62,314 nt of DNA, from positions 1 through 62,314 of the forward strand of contig QHSL01000090.1 of assembly GCA_003220435.1 (NCBI GenBank), read 5' to 3'. This document shows positions 51,284 through 59,129 of the stretch, piece after piece. The position numbers were made by a program, and so were the translations under genes. Positions within the stretch are counted from its first letter, which is position 1. Each line of letters starts with the position of its first letter. The notes below the pieces were generated by a model. The model worked only from the letters and a program-made list of their open reading frames with translations, was not told the origin of the DNA and did no database searches. This DNA comes from Candidatus Rokuibacteriota bacterium (GTDB lineage: Bacteria; Methylomirabilota; Methylomirabilia; Rokubacteriales; CSP1-6).

Positions 51284-51781
51284 CTACCGTACCTGCGAGA
51301 GCACGAACGGCGCCACGCTCGGCGCCTCCGCGTGCTTCTCGACGCAGCGCCACGTCATCCGGGTCTTCGCGTAGCCGACGCGCGGCAGGACTTCCTGCGC
51401 GCTCAGCGTGATGCCCCAGAGGATCGTGCCGAGCGCGATGATGTGCGCGAGCCCCATCCGGCTTCGCCAGGACGCGCGCGCGCCCCACAGGCCCGCTACC
51501 GTGACGATCGTGACGGCGACCAGGTAGAGGATCAGCGGCTTCTCGCACGCGTGCGCGTACGGCCATTGAGTCAGCGCGGCGCCGCTCAGGAAGCCGAGCA
51601 TCACCCGCGCCCAGACGCCGGCGGGGCGCAGGGGCGGTCGCGACCTCACGCGGGAGAACGGCTGCACGCCGGTGACGTGTTCGCGCTCCGCCACGTAGGA
51701 GCGGTCGAACGGCCTCAGCTTCTTCAAAAGCTGGTCAACGACTACGGCTTCCTGGCGGTCGTCCCTGCCTGTCCTGGCCAA
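51284..51781 (-). CDS. small membrane protein of unknown function
   Basis: 165 residues starting at TTG 51781, chosen because GGAGG stands seven bases upstream. After a charged N-terminal 60 residues there are about three hydrophobic segments (GVWARVMLGFLSGAALTQW, LILYLVAVTIVTVAGLWGA, MGLAHIIALGTILWGITLSA) and a short tail with Cys and His. I recognise no family. It is convergent with the transporter operon, ten bases apart. Confidence 0.6.
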   Translation of the reverse strand: MARTGRDDRQEAVVVDQLLKKLRPFDRSYVAEREHVTGVQPFSRVRSRPPLRPAGVWARVMLGFLSGAALTQWPYAHACEKPLILYLVAVTIVTVAGLWGARASWRSRMGLAHIIALGTILWGITLSAQEVLPRVGYAKTRMTWRCVEKHAEAPSVAPFVLSQVR

Positions 51782-51992
51782 CTCGGCACCTCCGAACGCT
51801 GCGGTCCGATATGCGGCCGCCCGTCGCGGGCGTCAAGCCGTCAGAGACGCAAAGCGGTTGCCAATCGAGATGTGCGAGTTCTCGCGGCCTTCAACGGGGT
51901 CGGGGCCGAGCCCGGGCTGCCACAGTGGCACGCATCCGTCGCTCACGTGCCGCCGGGTTCGCAACCTCTCGCGCGCAGGGCTGGAGAGGTGG

Positions 51993-54287
51993 TCAGCGTC
52001 CGAGCAGCGCGAACAGCCGCGCGGGGGTGACCGGGACCTCGCGGATCACTACACCGAGGTCAGCGAGGGCGTCTTCCACGGCGTTCGCGATCGCCGCGGC
52101 GCCGGGAATAGCGCCGCTCTCGCCGACGCCTTTGATGCCGAGCGGATTGATCGTGGAGGGATGCTCGTCGAGTACCACCGGCAGGGGCGGGAGCTGGTCC
52201 GCCTTCGGGATCGCGTAGTCCATCAAGCTGCCCGTCAGCAGCTGGCCCGACGCGTCGTAGACCACCTCCTCCATGAGCCCGGCGCCAATGCCCTGCACGG
52301 CGCCGCCCTGAAGCTGGGCCTCGACGATCGTCGGATTGATCGCGCGTCCCGGGTCGTGAACGATCGAGTAGGCGAGCAGGCGGACCTGGCACGTCTCGAC
52401 GTCCACCTCGACCGCGGCGGCGTGGGTGCCGAACGCCCAGGTGACGGTATCGGGATAGAAGTACGTGCACGCGTTCAGCCCCGGCTCGCCCGTCGGCTTG
52501 AGCGCCTTCGACTTCACGGCGGCGTGAGCGACGCGGCCGAGGCTCACCGCGCGGTCCGGCATCCCGACGACGTGGACGCGGCTCTGCTCGATGCGCACGT
52601 CTGCGGGCGCGCACTCGAGCATCTCGGCGGCGACCCGCGCGGCGCGCTCGCGCACCTCGCGCGCGGTCTGGGCCACGGCGGGGCCGGAGTTGGCCGCGAC
52701 GCGGCTGCCGCCGGTGCCCATGCCGTACGGGAACTGCGCGGTATCGCCCGCGGAGACGATGACGTCCTCCCAGGCGGCCCCGAGCTCCGCGGCCGCGATC
52801 TGCGCGAGCGTCGTCGCGTGGCCCTGGCCCTGCCCGGTCACGCCGACGTAGACGTAGACCTTGCCGCTCGGGTCGACGCGCACCGTCGCGCCCTCGTAAG
52901 GGCCGAGCCCGGTGCCTTGCGCGTAGCAGGCGAGGCCCACGCCGATGCGGCGCGCGGAGGAGACCTGCGACTTCTGTCGCCGGCGCCACTCCTCGTAGGG
53001 CAAGAGCGCCAGCGCTCGCTCGAACGCGGCGGGGAAATCGCCGGGATCGTAGGAGACGGCGACGCCATCCTTGTACGTCAGGCCCGGCCGGTAGGGCATG
53101 TCGCCGGGCCGGATGAAGTTTCGCCGCCGCAGCTCGGCCGGGTCGAGCCCGAGCCGGCGCGCGCCGATGTCCATGAGGCGCTCCATCACGAACACGGCCT
53201 CGGGCCGGCCCGCCGCGCGATACGCGGCGTTCAGCGCCTTGGTGGTGACCACGCTGGTGCCCGTGTTCCGGTAGTGCGGGACCCGGTACGGCCCGGGCAT
53301 GTGGTTGACGGTGTTCGCGGTGAGCCCGTCGCCCTGGATCGGGTATGCGCCCACGTCGGCCAGGAACGTCGCGTCGATTGCGATGATGGTCCCGTCGCGT
53401 GTGAACCCGATGCGCGCGTCGTGGTTCTGTTCTCGGTCTTGACCCATCGTCGCGAGGTTCTCTCGCCGGCTTTCGACCCATTTCACCGGTCGCCCGAGGC
53501 GCAGCGCCGCGGCCGCGACGAGGATCTCCTCGGGATAGATCGGGCCCTTCGGTCCGAACCCGCCGCCGACGTCGGGAACGACGACGCGAACGCTCTCGAC
53601 CGGCAGCGTGAGCGCCGCGGCGACCGCGTCGCGCAGCGTGTACGGGCTCTGCGTGGACGACGAGACCACGAGCGCGCCGGACTCGCGGTCTCGGTACGCG
53701 AACGCGCCGCGCGTCTCGATCGGCGCCGCACTCAAGCGCGGGTGGCGGAGCTTCTCGTGGACGACGAGATGTGCGCCGGTCATCGCCGCCTCGGCGTCCC
53801 CGACCGCGCCCTTCGCGACGATCGCGATGTTGTCCGACCAGCCGTCGTGGAGCCGGGTCGCCGAGCCGAGCGCCGACTCGGCCGTCGCCAGTGCCGGCAG
53901 CCGCTGGTAGTCGACGGTCACTGCCTCGAGCCCGTCGGCGAGCGCGTACGGGCTCTCGGCCACCACGACGGCGACGGCCTCGCCGACGAAGCGGACGACC
54001 CCGCGCGCCAGCACCGGCTGACTCCACGGCCGGCCCTTCTGGCTGCCGCCGTACGCGGTCGGCATGTGCGGCGCGATCCCGTCGAGATCCGCCGCGCTCC
54101 AGGCGGCCACGACTCCGGGCGCCTTGCGTGCGCGGTCGAGCCCGACCTTGACGATGCGCGCGTGAGCTTCGGCGCTCCGCACGACGCCGAGATGCAGCAA
54201 GCCGTCGCGCGTGAGGTCGTCGACGAAGCGTCCGCCGCCGGAGAGTAGTCGCTGGTCTTCTTTGCGTCGCGGAGACGTCCCAATCAT
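51993..54287 (-). CDS. xanthine dehydrogenase/CO dehydrogenase-family molybdopterin-binding subunit
   Basis: 764-residue large subunit of the molybdenum hydroxylase family. The N-terminal hammerhead domain has RRKEDQRLLSGGGRFVDDLT. It continues with GGGFGPKGPIYPEEILVAAA, ALNAAYRAAGRPEAVFVMER, GVTGQGQGHATTLAQIAAAE and TGGSRVAANSGPAVA. The active-site Glu is in IKGVGESGAIPGAAAIANAV. The loop AYRAAGRPEA differs from the AYRCSFR of true CO dehydrogenase, so it is a general aldehyde/purine-type hydroxylase. The small iron-sulfur and FAD subunits are not adjacent. TAGATT seven bases before ATG 54287 supports the start. Confidence 0.94.
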   Translation of the reverse strand: MIGTSPRRKEDQRLLSGGGRFVDDLTRDGLLHLGVVRSAEAHARIVKVGLDRARKAPGVVAAWSAADLDGIAPHMPTAYGGSQKGRPWSQPVLARGVVRFVGEAVAVVVAESPYALADGLEAVTVDYQRLPALATAESALGSATRLHDGWSDNIAIVAKGAVGDAEAAMTGAHLVVHEKLRHPRLSAAPIETRGAFAYRDRESGALVVSSSTQSPYTLRDAVAAALTLPVESVRVVVPDVGGGFGPKGPIYPEEILVAAAALRLGRPVKWVESRRENLATMGQDREQNHDARIGFTRDGTIIAIDATFLADVGAYPIQGDGLTANTVNHMPGPYRVPHYRNTGTSVVTTKALNAAYRAAGRPEAVFVMERLMDIGARRLGLDPAELRRRNFIRPGDMPYRPGLTYKDGVAVSYDPGDFPAAFERALALLPYEEWRRRQKSQVSSARRIGVGLACYAQGTGLGPYEGATVRVDPSGKVYVYVGVTGQGQGHATTLAQIAAAELGAAWEDVIVSAGDTAQFPYGMGTGGSRVAANSGPAVAQTAREVRERAARVAAEMLECAPADVRIEQSRVHVVGMPDRAVSLGRVAHAAVKSKALKPTGEPGLNACTYFYPDTVTWAFGTHAAAVEVDVETCQVRLLAYSIVHDPGRAINPTIVEAQLQGGAVQGIGAGLMEEVVYDASGQLLTGSLMDYAIPKADQLPPLPVVLDEHPSTINPLGIKGVGESGAIPGAAAIANAVEDALADLGVVIREVPVTPARLFALLGR

Positions 54288-54294
54288 GTGGGGG

Positions 54295-54300
54295 AATCTA
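54295..54300 (-). promoter_or_regulatory. -10 hexamer TAGATT, leaderless molybdopterin subunit gene
   Basis: On the minus strand TAGATT ends seven bases before ATG 54287. The gap is a C-run without a Shine-Dalgarno sequence. Confidence 0.5.
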
Positions 54301-54351
54301 CCACGGGCCGAGCGGTCGCCCTCGGCTAGAGTGTGGGTCGGGAGGGCTGCC

Positions 54352-55890
54352 ATGGAGGCATACGCCGCGCGCGGGAAGCTTGTAAAGACCCTGCTGCTGG
54401 GAAACCTTCTCGGAGCGCTCCTGACCTGGTTCTACTTCACATTTATTGACTACTCGGCCACCGCCGGGCCGGCGCAAACGCTGGGACTCGACGTCCTCTA
54501 TTTCATCGTCGGCTTCTCGCTGATCAGCGGCGTCGGTGTCGCCTGGGGCATCAGGTGGGCGCGGCCCCTGCGCGATCGCGGGACGGCCGCCGGCGTCGAT
54601 CCGGCGGTCGTCCGCCGCCGCGCGATCCTGCTCCCGTTCGTCTACACCGCGATCACGCTCTGCGGATGGGTGCTGGCCGGGATCATCTGGGGCGTCCTCC
54701 AACCCATCCTGTTCGGGTTCTTCTCGCCGGCGCGGTCGCTGCGCGCGATGTTCGGCATCACGGGCATCGCGGGCACGGTGACGGCCGCGTTCATCTTCTT
54801 CTCCATCGAGCACCAGTGGCGCCGCGTGCTCCCCGCGTTCTTCCCCGCCGGCGACCTGAGCGCGGTGCCGGGCGTTCTCCGGCTGCGGGTCCGCACGCGG
54901 CTCCTCGTGATCTTCCTGATCCTGAGCGTCGTCCCGCTCTCGCTCCTGGGCGTGCTGTCCTACACGCGGGCCTCGGCGCTTCTCGGCGCGGCACCGGCCG
55001 TGGCGCCGAGGATCGTCGAGAACATGCTGATGTTCATCGTCTTCATCGTCGCCGTCGGTACGCTCACGGCAATCGGGCTCTCGGGCTTCGTCGCCAGCAG
55101 CGTCGCCGGGCCGCTGCACGGGCTTCAGGGCGCGATGCGGGCGGTGGAGCAGGGGCACCTCGACGCGAGCTGCGCGGTCGTGACCAACGATGAACTCGGC
55201 GCGGTGACGGAGGGCTTCAACCGGATGGTCCAGGGGCTCCGGGAGCGCGAGTTCCTGAAGGAGACGTTCGGCAAGTACGTCAGCCCCGAGATCCGCGACG
55301 AGATCCTGGCCGGCCGGATCTCGCTCGAGGGCCAGGCGCAGGAGGTCACGATCCTCTTCGCGGACCTGCGCGACTTCACGCCGTGGGTGGAGGGCACGGC
55401 GCCCCGCGAGGTGGTGCACGACCTCAACGCGTATTTCACGGAGATGGACGGCGCGATCCGGGAGCACCGCGGGCTCGTGGTCCAGTTCATCGGCGACGAG
55501 ATCGAGGCCGTGTTCGGCGCGCCCGTGACATACGCCGCCCACGCCGAGATGGCCGTGCGCGCGGCGCTCGAGATGCGCGGGCGGCTGGCGGCGTGGAACG
55601 CCGAGCGCACCCGCGCCGGCAAGAGCCCGCTTCGCCACGGCATCGGCATCCACACCGGGCGTGTGCTCGCCGGCAACATCGGGAGCTCCGAGCGGCACGC
55701 GTACGCGCTCGTCGGCGATCCGGTCAACCTCGCGTCGCGGATCCAGGGACTCACGAAAGAATTTGGGTCCGACATTCTGGTCAGTGGAGATACTCGCCGA
55801 CACCTCAACGGGGCCTTCCAACTGGAGGAGCTGCCGTTGGTGCGCGTCAAGGGGAAGTCGCTCGAGGTTTCGGTGTACCGGATCGCGTAG
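54352..55890 (+). CDS. membrane adenylate/guanylate cyclase (class III) with HAMP domain
   Basis: 512 residues. The N-terminal 290 contain about six hydrophobic helices. A HAMP-like segment follows (about 255-320, VAGPLHGLQGAMRAVEQGHL, DELGAVTEGFNRMVQGLRE). The class III cyclase domain (about 340-510) has metal-binding Asp in ILFADLRDFTPW, the dimer-site FIGDEIEAVFGAP, RHGIGIHTGRVLAGNIGS and YALVGDPVNLASRIQGLT. The product is probably cAMP; the base-selecting residues were not assigned. GGGAGGG is seven bases before ATG 54352. It is divergent from the molybdopterin subunit gene. Confidence 0.93.
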   Translation: MEAYAARGKLVKTLLLGNLLGALLTWFYFTFIDYSATAGPAQTLGLDVLYFIVGFSLISGVGVAWGIRWARPLRDRGTAAGVDPAVVRRRAILLPFVYTAITLCGWVLAGIIWGVLQPILFGFFSPARSLRAMFGITGIAGTVTAAFIFFSIEHQWRRVLPAFFPAGDLSAVPGVLRLRVRTRLLVIFLILSVVPLSLLGVLSYTRASALLGAAPAVAPRIVENMLMFIVFIVAVGTLTAIGLSGFVASSVAGPLHGLQGAMRAVEQGHLDASCAVVTNDELGAVTEGFNRMVQGLREREFLKETFGKYVSPEIRDEILAGRISLEGQAQEVTILFADLRDFTPWVEGTAPREVVHDLNAYFTEMDGAIREHRGLVVQFIGDEIEAVFGAPVTYAAHAEMAVRAALEMRGRLAAWNAERTRAGKSPLRHGIGIHTGRVLAGNIGSSERHAYALVGDPVNLASRIQGLTKEFGSDILVSGDTRRHLNGAFQLEELPLVRVKGKSLEVSVYRIA

Positions 55891-55921
55891 GGGCGGCGGC
55901 GGGCCGAGGCACCCGGAGCAG

Positions 55922-56935
55922 CTATGAGCGTAATCGGTCCTCCGAGAAGGTGTACGTCGTACCTACTGCGGACTGGCTGACTGCTTCACCAAAGGCGTTG
56001 GCCAGAGCGTGCAACGCACGCCAGCCGGTGCAATGCCCTGTGATGATGTGGCCGATGTTGAACGGCCTCAAGCCGTCCACCGTCTCCGGGATATTGCGTT
56101 CCATGACGCCCCCGAGGTGCAGTCCTCCCATCACGGTATGGATCGGGGTGCCCGGAAAGAGGGCCCTGACGTGTGTGCACACATTGACAATCCCTGAGTG
56201 GGAGCAGGTGCTGAACACGATCAGACCCAGGCCGCGAACCTTCGCCACGAGCAGGCGCTCGTCCAGCAGTAGGGGATCTGGTTCCCAGGGCGCCTGGGGG
56301 TTCTTTCGACAGAAGTGGTCGTCGCGGCCCTTCTCGAACGAGGTGACCCGAGGAATCTCCCCGCTGTAGTAGAAGTGGCCGTCGAGCAGCAGACGTTCAT
56401 CCGGGCTGTTGACGACGGTCGCCCCGTGCCGGTCCAGTTCCGGTGGGAGAGGAACGTTCGCCACCGGGACAATCTTGCCGCCGCCCAGGCGGACGGCGCG
56501 CTCATTGAACATTCCGGGATTCACGTGGACGGTCACGCGCCCACCCTGCGCGATGATCCGGTCGATCGTCACCGGGAGTGCGGCCATGTGATCCCAGTGC
56601 CCATGGGTGACGGCAATCGCCTCGACTTCGCCCAGCCGTATCCCGAGAGCCCGGCAGTTACGGATGAAGATGGCGCCTTCTGGCCCCGTGTCGAACAACA
56701 GCGTGTGGCGCTTGCCGCCGACATTCGAGACCAGCCTCAAGCCAAACCCGAGATTCGCGCAAAGCAGCGCCTCGCCGGAGATTACGCTGGCTCCTCCGAG
56801 GACGACGTTGCTGAATTCCGATACGGCGAACGGAGTCTTGCTGACGTAGTTATCGCTGACATCATCGGTCAGCACGGCGACGTTCAAGGAATCCAGCGTC
56901 TCGAGGCCGTCTGCGAGCGCCCTGCCTTCGGTCAT
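55922..56935 (-). CDS. metallo-beta-lactamase-fold hydrolase (dihydropteroate/RFA-P synthase-like)
   Basis: 337-residue MBL-fold protein of the group annotated as dihydropterin-type or beta-RFA-P synthase-like. It has NVAVLTDDVSDNY at the N-terminus, LLFDTGPEG, the metal motif AVTHGHWDHMAAL, FSTCSHSGIVNV, MGGLHLGG and the final HIITGHCTGWRALHALA with two further His. The ATG at 56935 is preceded by GAGGCGGTG. It is last before the REC-PilZ gene on the same strand but separated from it by 66 bases. The biochemical role is uncertain. Confidence 0.88.
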   Translation of the reverse strand: MTEGRALADGLETLDSLNVAVLTDDVSDNYVSKTPFAVSEFSNVVLGGASVISGEALLCANLGFGLRLVSNVGGKRHTLLFDTGPEGAIFIRNCRALGIRLGEVEAIAVTHGHWDHMAALPVTIDRIIAQGGRVTVHVNPGMFNERAVRLGGGKIVPVANVPLPPELDRHGATVVNSPDERLLLDGHFYYSGEIPRVTSFEKGRDDHFCRKNPQAPWEPDPLLLDERLLVAKVRGLGLIVFSTCSHSGIVNVCTHVRALFPGTPIHTVMGGLHLGGVMERNIPETVDGLRPFNIGHIITGHCTGWRALHALANAFGEAVSQSAVGTTYTFSEDRLRS

Positions 56936-57001
56936 TGCACCGCCTCGCCGAGGGAGTCGTCGATGCGCCAGAGAATCGGCCGAAGGATGTGTCCGGTCAA
57001 G

Positions 57002-57697
57002 CTAGCGGAGGAGGCGGGAGACGAGAGAATTGAGGCGGGCGACTTCGTGGTCGAGGAGGTCGAGGAACCAGAAGGCGGCGCTCTCGGGGTCGGAGCGGAC
57101 CACGAGGGCGACGACGTTCATCGGCGCGCCGCCGTCCGGCGGCGTGAAGCCGAGCTTCACCCCCTGCCCCGCGCGCATGCGCCGGCTCACGCGCGCCCGC
57201 ATCCCCGTCGACGAGAGCTCGGTGCAGGTGCCCTCGCGCACCTCTTGGCCGCCGTCGATCCGGACCGGCAGCTTGACGGCGGCGCGCGGCGCGGGCCGGC
57301 GCTCCACCACGCGCTCGTCGCCCGTCGGCCGCCGCGCGAGCGCGAAGGGACGGAGATAGGCGAGAACCTGGCCCAGCCGCTCGAGCGTGACCGGCTTGCG
57401 GATGAAGTCGAGGGCGCCCAGCTTGAGACACGCGCGCGCCTCGTTCTCGGTCGCGACGCCGGAGACGACGACGATTGGCACCTCCGACTCTCTGACGGTC
57501 GGCTGGCTCAGGAACTCGACGCCGCTCATGCCCGGCAGCCGGACGTCGAGCATGATCACGTCCGGCCGCGCTTCGGCGAGCGCCGACAGCGCGGCTTCAG
57601 CGCTGCCCACGACGAACGGCTGATAGCCGAGCTCGCCGATGAAGTCGCGGAAGATCTCGGAGAGCCGCTCGTCGTCCTCAACGATCAGGACCCGCAC
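57002..57697 (-). CDS. response regulator with REC and PilZ-like domains
   Basis: 231 residues. The receiver domain (1-120) has VRVLIVEDDERLSEIF, phosphoacceptor Asp in DVIMLDVRLPGMSGVEFL, a Ser/Thr switch in PIVVVSGVATENE and Lys in ALDFIRKPVTLERLG. A PilZ-like domain follows (about 138-230) with the c-di-GMP-type signature RRPAPRAAVKLPVRI and, further on, STGMRARVSRRMRAGQGVKL. It therefore may integrate phosphorylation with c-di-GMP binding. GTG 57697 has GGAGG upstream. The gene overlaps the end of murB by 13 bases. The matching kinase is not known. Confidence 0.87.
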   Translation of the reverse strand: MRVLIVEDDERLSEIFRDFIGELGYQPFVVGSAEAALSALAEARPDVIMLDVRLPGMSGVEFLSQPTVRESEVPIVVVSGVATENEARACLKLGALDFIRKPVTLERLGQVLAYLRPFALARRPTGDERVVERRPAPRAAVKLPVRIDGGQEVREGTCTELSSTGMRARVSRRMRAGQGVKLGFTPPDGGAPMNVVALVVRSDPESAAFWFLDLLDHEVARLNSLVSRLLR

Positions 57698-58764
57698 CGC
57701 GCTCCTCCGCCCTCGGCGCTCCAGAAGATCGGCTCGGGAGTGAGCCGCACCCCGAAGCGCTCGCGCACCGCCGCCTGCACCTGGCGCGAGAACGCGACGA
57801 CGTCGCTGGCGCGCGCTCCGTCGTGGGCGACGATCGCGAGCGTGTGGCGGGTGGAGAGACCGACCGGCCCCGCGCTCTGGCCCCGCGTGAACCCGGCGCG
57901 CTCGATCAGCCACGCCGCCGAGAGCTTGACGCGGCCGTCGGCCTGGGGCCAGCGCGGCATCGCGGCGTCGCCCGCACGCGCCTGCACGACGGCGGCCTCC
58001 GCGGCGGCGATGACGGGGTTGGTGAAGAACGAGCCGCAGCTCCGGCGGTTTTCGTCGCGGGGATCGAGCACCATCGACTTCGATTGGCGGATCGCGAGCA
58101 CGCTATCGCGCACGTCGGCGAGCGACGGCTTCGCGATGCCGCGCGCGGCCAGGTGCTTCTCCACGTCCGCGTAGCGAACGGCCGGCGTCCCGCCGGGCCG
58201 CAACCGGTAGCGCACCGAGAGCACCACGTAACGCCCGGGCTCGCCGCTCCGGAACCGGCTGTCGCGGTAGCCGAAGCCGCACTCGCGATTGCCGAACGTG
58301 ACGGTGCGGCCGGTCGTGGTGTCGAGGGCGCGCACGCTCGTGACCGTGTCGCTGACTTCCTGGCCGTAGGCGCCGACGTTCTGCATCGGCGTGGCGCCGA
58401 CCAGGCCCGGGATGCCGCTGAGGCACTCGAGCCCCGCCCAGCCGCGCTCGACGCTCCGACGCACCAGTTCGTCCCAGGGCTCGCCGGCCGCCGCGGTCAG
58501 CTCGATCGCGCCGTCGACCTCGCGCGTCTCCGTCCCGCGCAGCGCGATCTTCACCACGAGGCCGTCCACCCCTTCGTCGGCGACCAGAAGGTTCGAGCCG
58601 CCTCCGAGCACCCGGAAGACGAGGCTCCGGGCCCGGGCCCAGGCGGCGGCGGCGAGCACCGCCGCCTCGTCACGCGCCTCCGCGAAATAGCGGGCCGGCC
58701 CGCCCACGCCGAGCGTGCAGTGGTCGGCCAGGGGGACGTTCTCGCTGACCGTCATCTTGTTCAT
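57685..58764 (-). CDS. murB: UDP-N-acetylenolpyruvoylglucosamine reductase
   Basis: 359-residue MurB, the FAD enzyme that reduces UDP-GlcNAc-enolpyruvate to UDP-MurNAc in peptidoglycan synthesis. FAD-binding blocks are LADHCTLGVGGPARYFAEA and RVLGGGSNLLVADEG. Others are IPGLVGATPMQNVGAYGQEV, FGNRECGFGYRDSRFR and the catalytic Ser region RRSCGSFFTNPV. SAAWLIERAGF and the C-terminal LTPEPIFW also match. The YRDSRF loop marks it as E. coli-like type I. ATG 58764 lies just after repeat copy 6, whose flank offers GAGG seven bases upstream. It overlaps the REC-PilZ gene downstream. Confidence 0.95.
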   Translation of the reverse strand: MNKMTVSENVPLADHCTLGVGGPARYFAEARDEAAVLAAAAWARARSLVFRVLGGGSNLLVADEGVDGLVVKIALRGTETREVDGAIELTAAAGEPWDELVRRSVERGWAGLECLSGIPGLVGATPMQNVGAYGQEVSDTVTSVRALDTTTGRTVTFGNRECGFGYRDSRFRSGEPGRYVVLSVRYRLRPGGTPAVRYADVEKHLAARGIAKPSLADVRDSVLAIRQSKSMVLDPRDENRRSCGSFFTNPVIAAAEAAVVQARAGDAAMPRWPQADGRVKLSAAWLIERAGFTRGQSAGPVGLSTRHTLAIVAHDGARASDVVAFSRQVQAAVRERFGVRLTPEPIFWSAEGGGARCGS

Positions 58765-58768
58765 AGCC

Positions 58769-58813
58769 GCGCCTCGGCCGGCGGGGCCCCAGCCCCGCGA
58801 CGGCCTGCGGCGC
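58769..58813 (-). repeat. 45-bp palindromic repeat, copy 6
   Basis: Perfect copy in sense orientation. The conserved flank ATG is the murB start at 58764, and the repeat's own GAGG is at ribosome-site distance, so the whole translation initiation region appears to derive from the element. Confidence 0.93.
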
Positions 58814-58837
58814 GCACCTCTTGTTCAGCATAGCGCG

Positions 58838-59127
58838 TCACATGCCGCGTTCCATCCTCGGATCAAGCGCGTCGCGGAGCCAGTCCCCGACCAGGTTGAT
58901 CCCCCGCACGAGCCGCAGGATGGCGACGCCCGGGAACAGCGCTAGCCACCAGCCGGTCGTGATGTAGTTGCGTCCCTCGTCGAGCATCGCGCCCTAGCTC
59001 GGCGCCGGCGGCGGAATGCCGAGCCCGAGGAAGCTGAGCGAGGCCTCGGCGATGATCGTGCGCGCCACCGAGAAGGTCGCCACGACGGTGACCGGCGGCA
59101 GCACGTTGGGAAAGATGTGTCGCCCGT
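58838..59127 (-). pseudogene. remnant of a DppC-type ABC permease
   Basis: Minus-strand translation gives the last ~95 residues of a DppC-type permease: [19 protein letters not shown], then [20 protein letters not shown], an in-frame TAG where homologues have Trp, then GAMLDEGRNYITTGWW and NLVGDWLRDALDPRME, ending at TGA 58838. The start, first helices and EAA loop are missing and the MFS gene abuts the break. It is close to, but not identical with, the intact DppC gene at 50404-51273. Confidence 0.85.
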
Positions 59128-59129
59128 TG

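Noticed and set aside
51782-51992. Search for a gene or riboswitch in this gap
   Set aside because: A stretch with AGACGCAAAGC recalls part of the c-di-GMP-I motif, but the partner segments are absent, and no open frame has a ribosome site.
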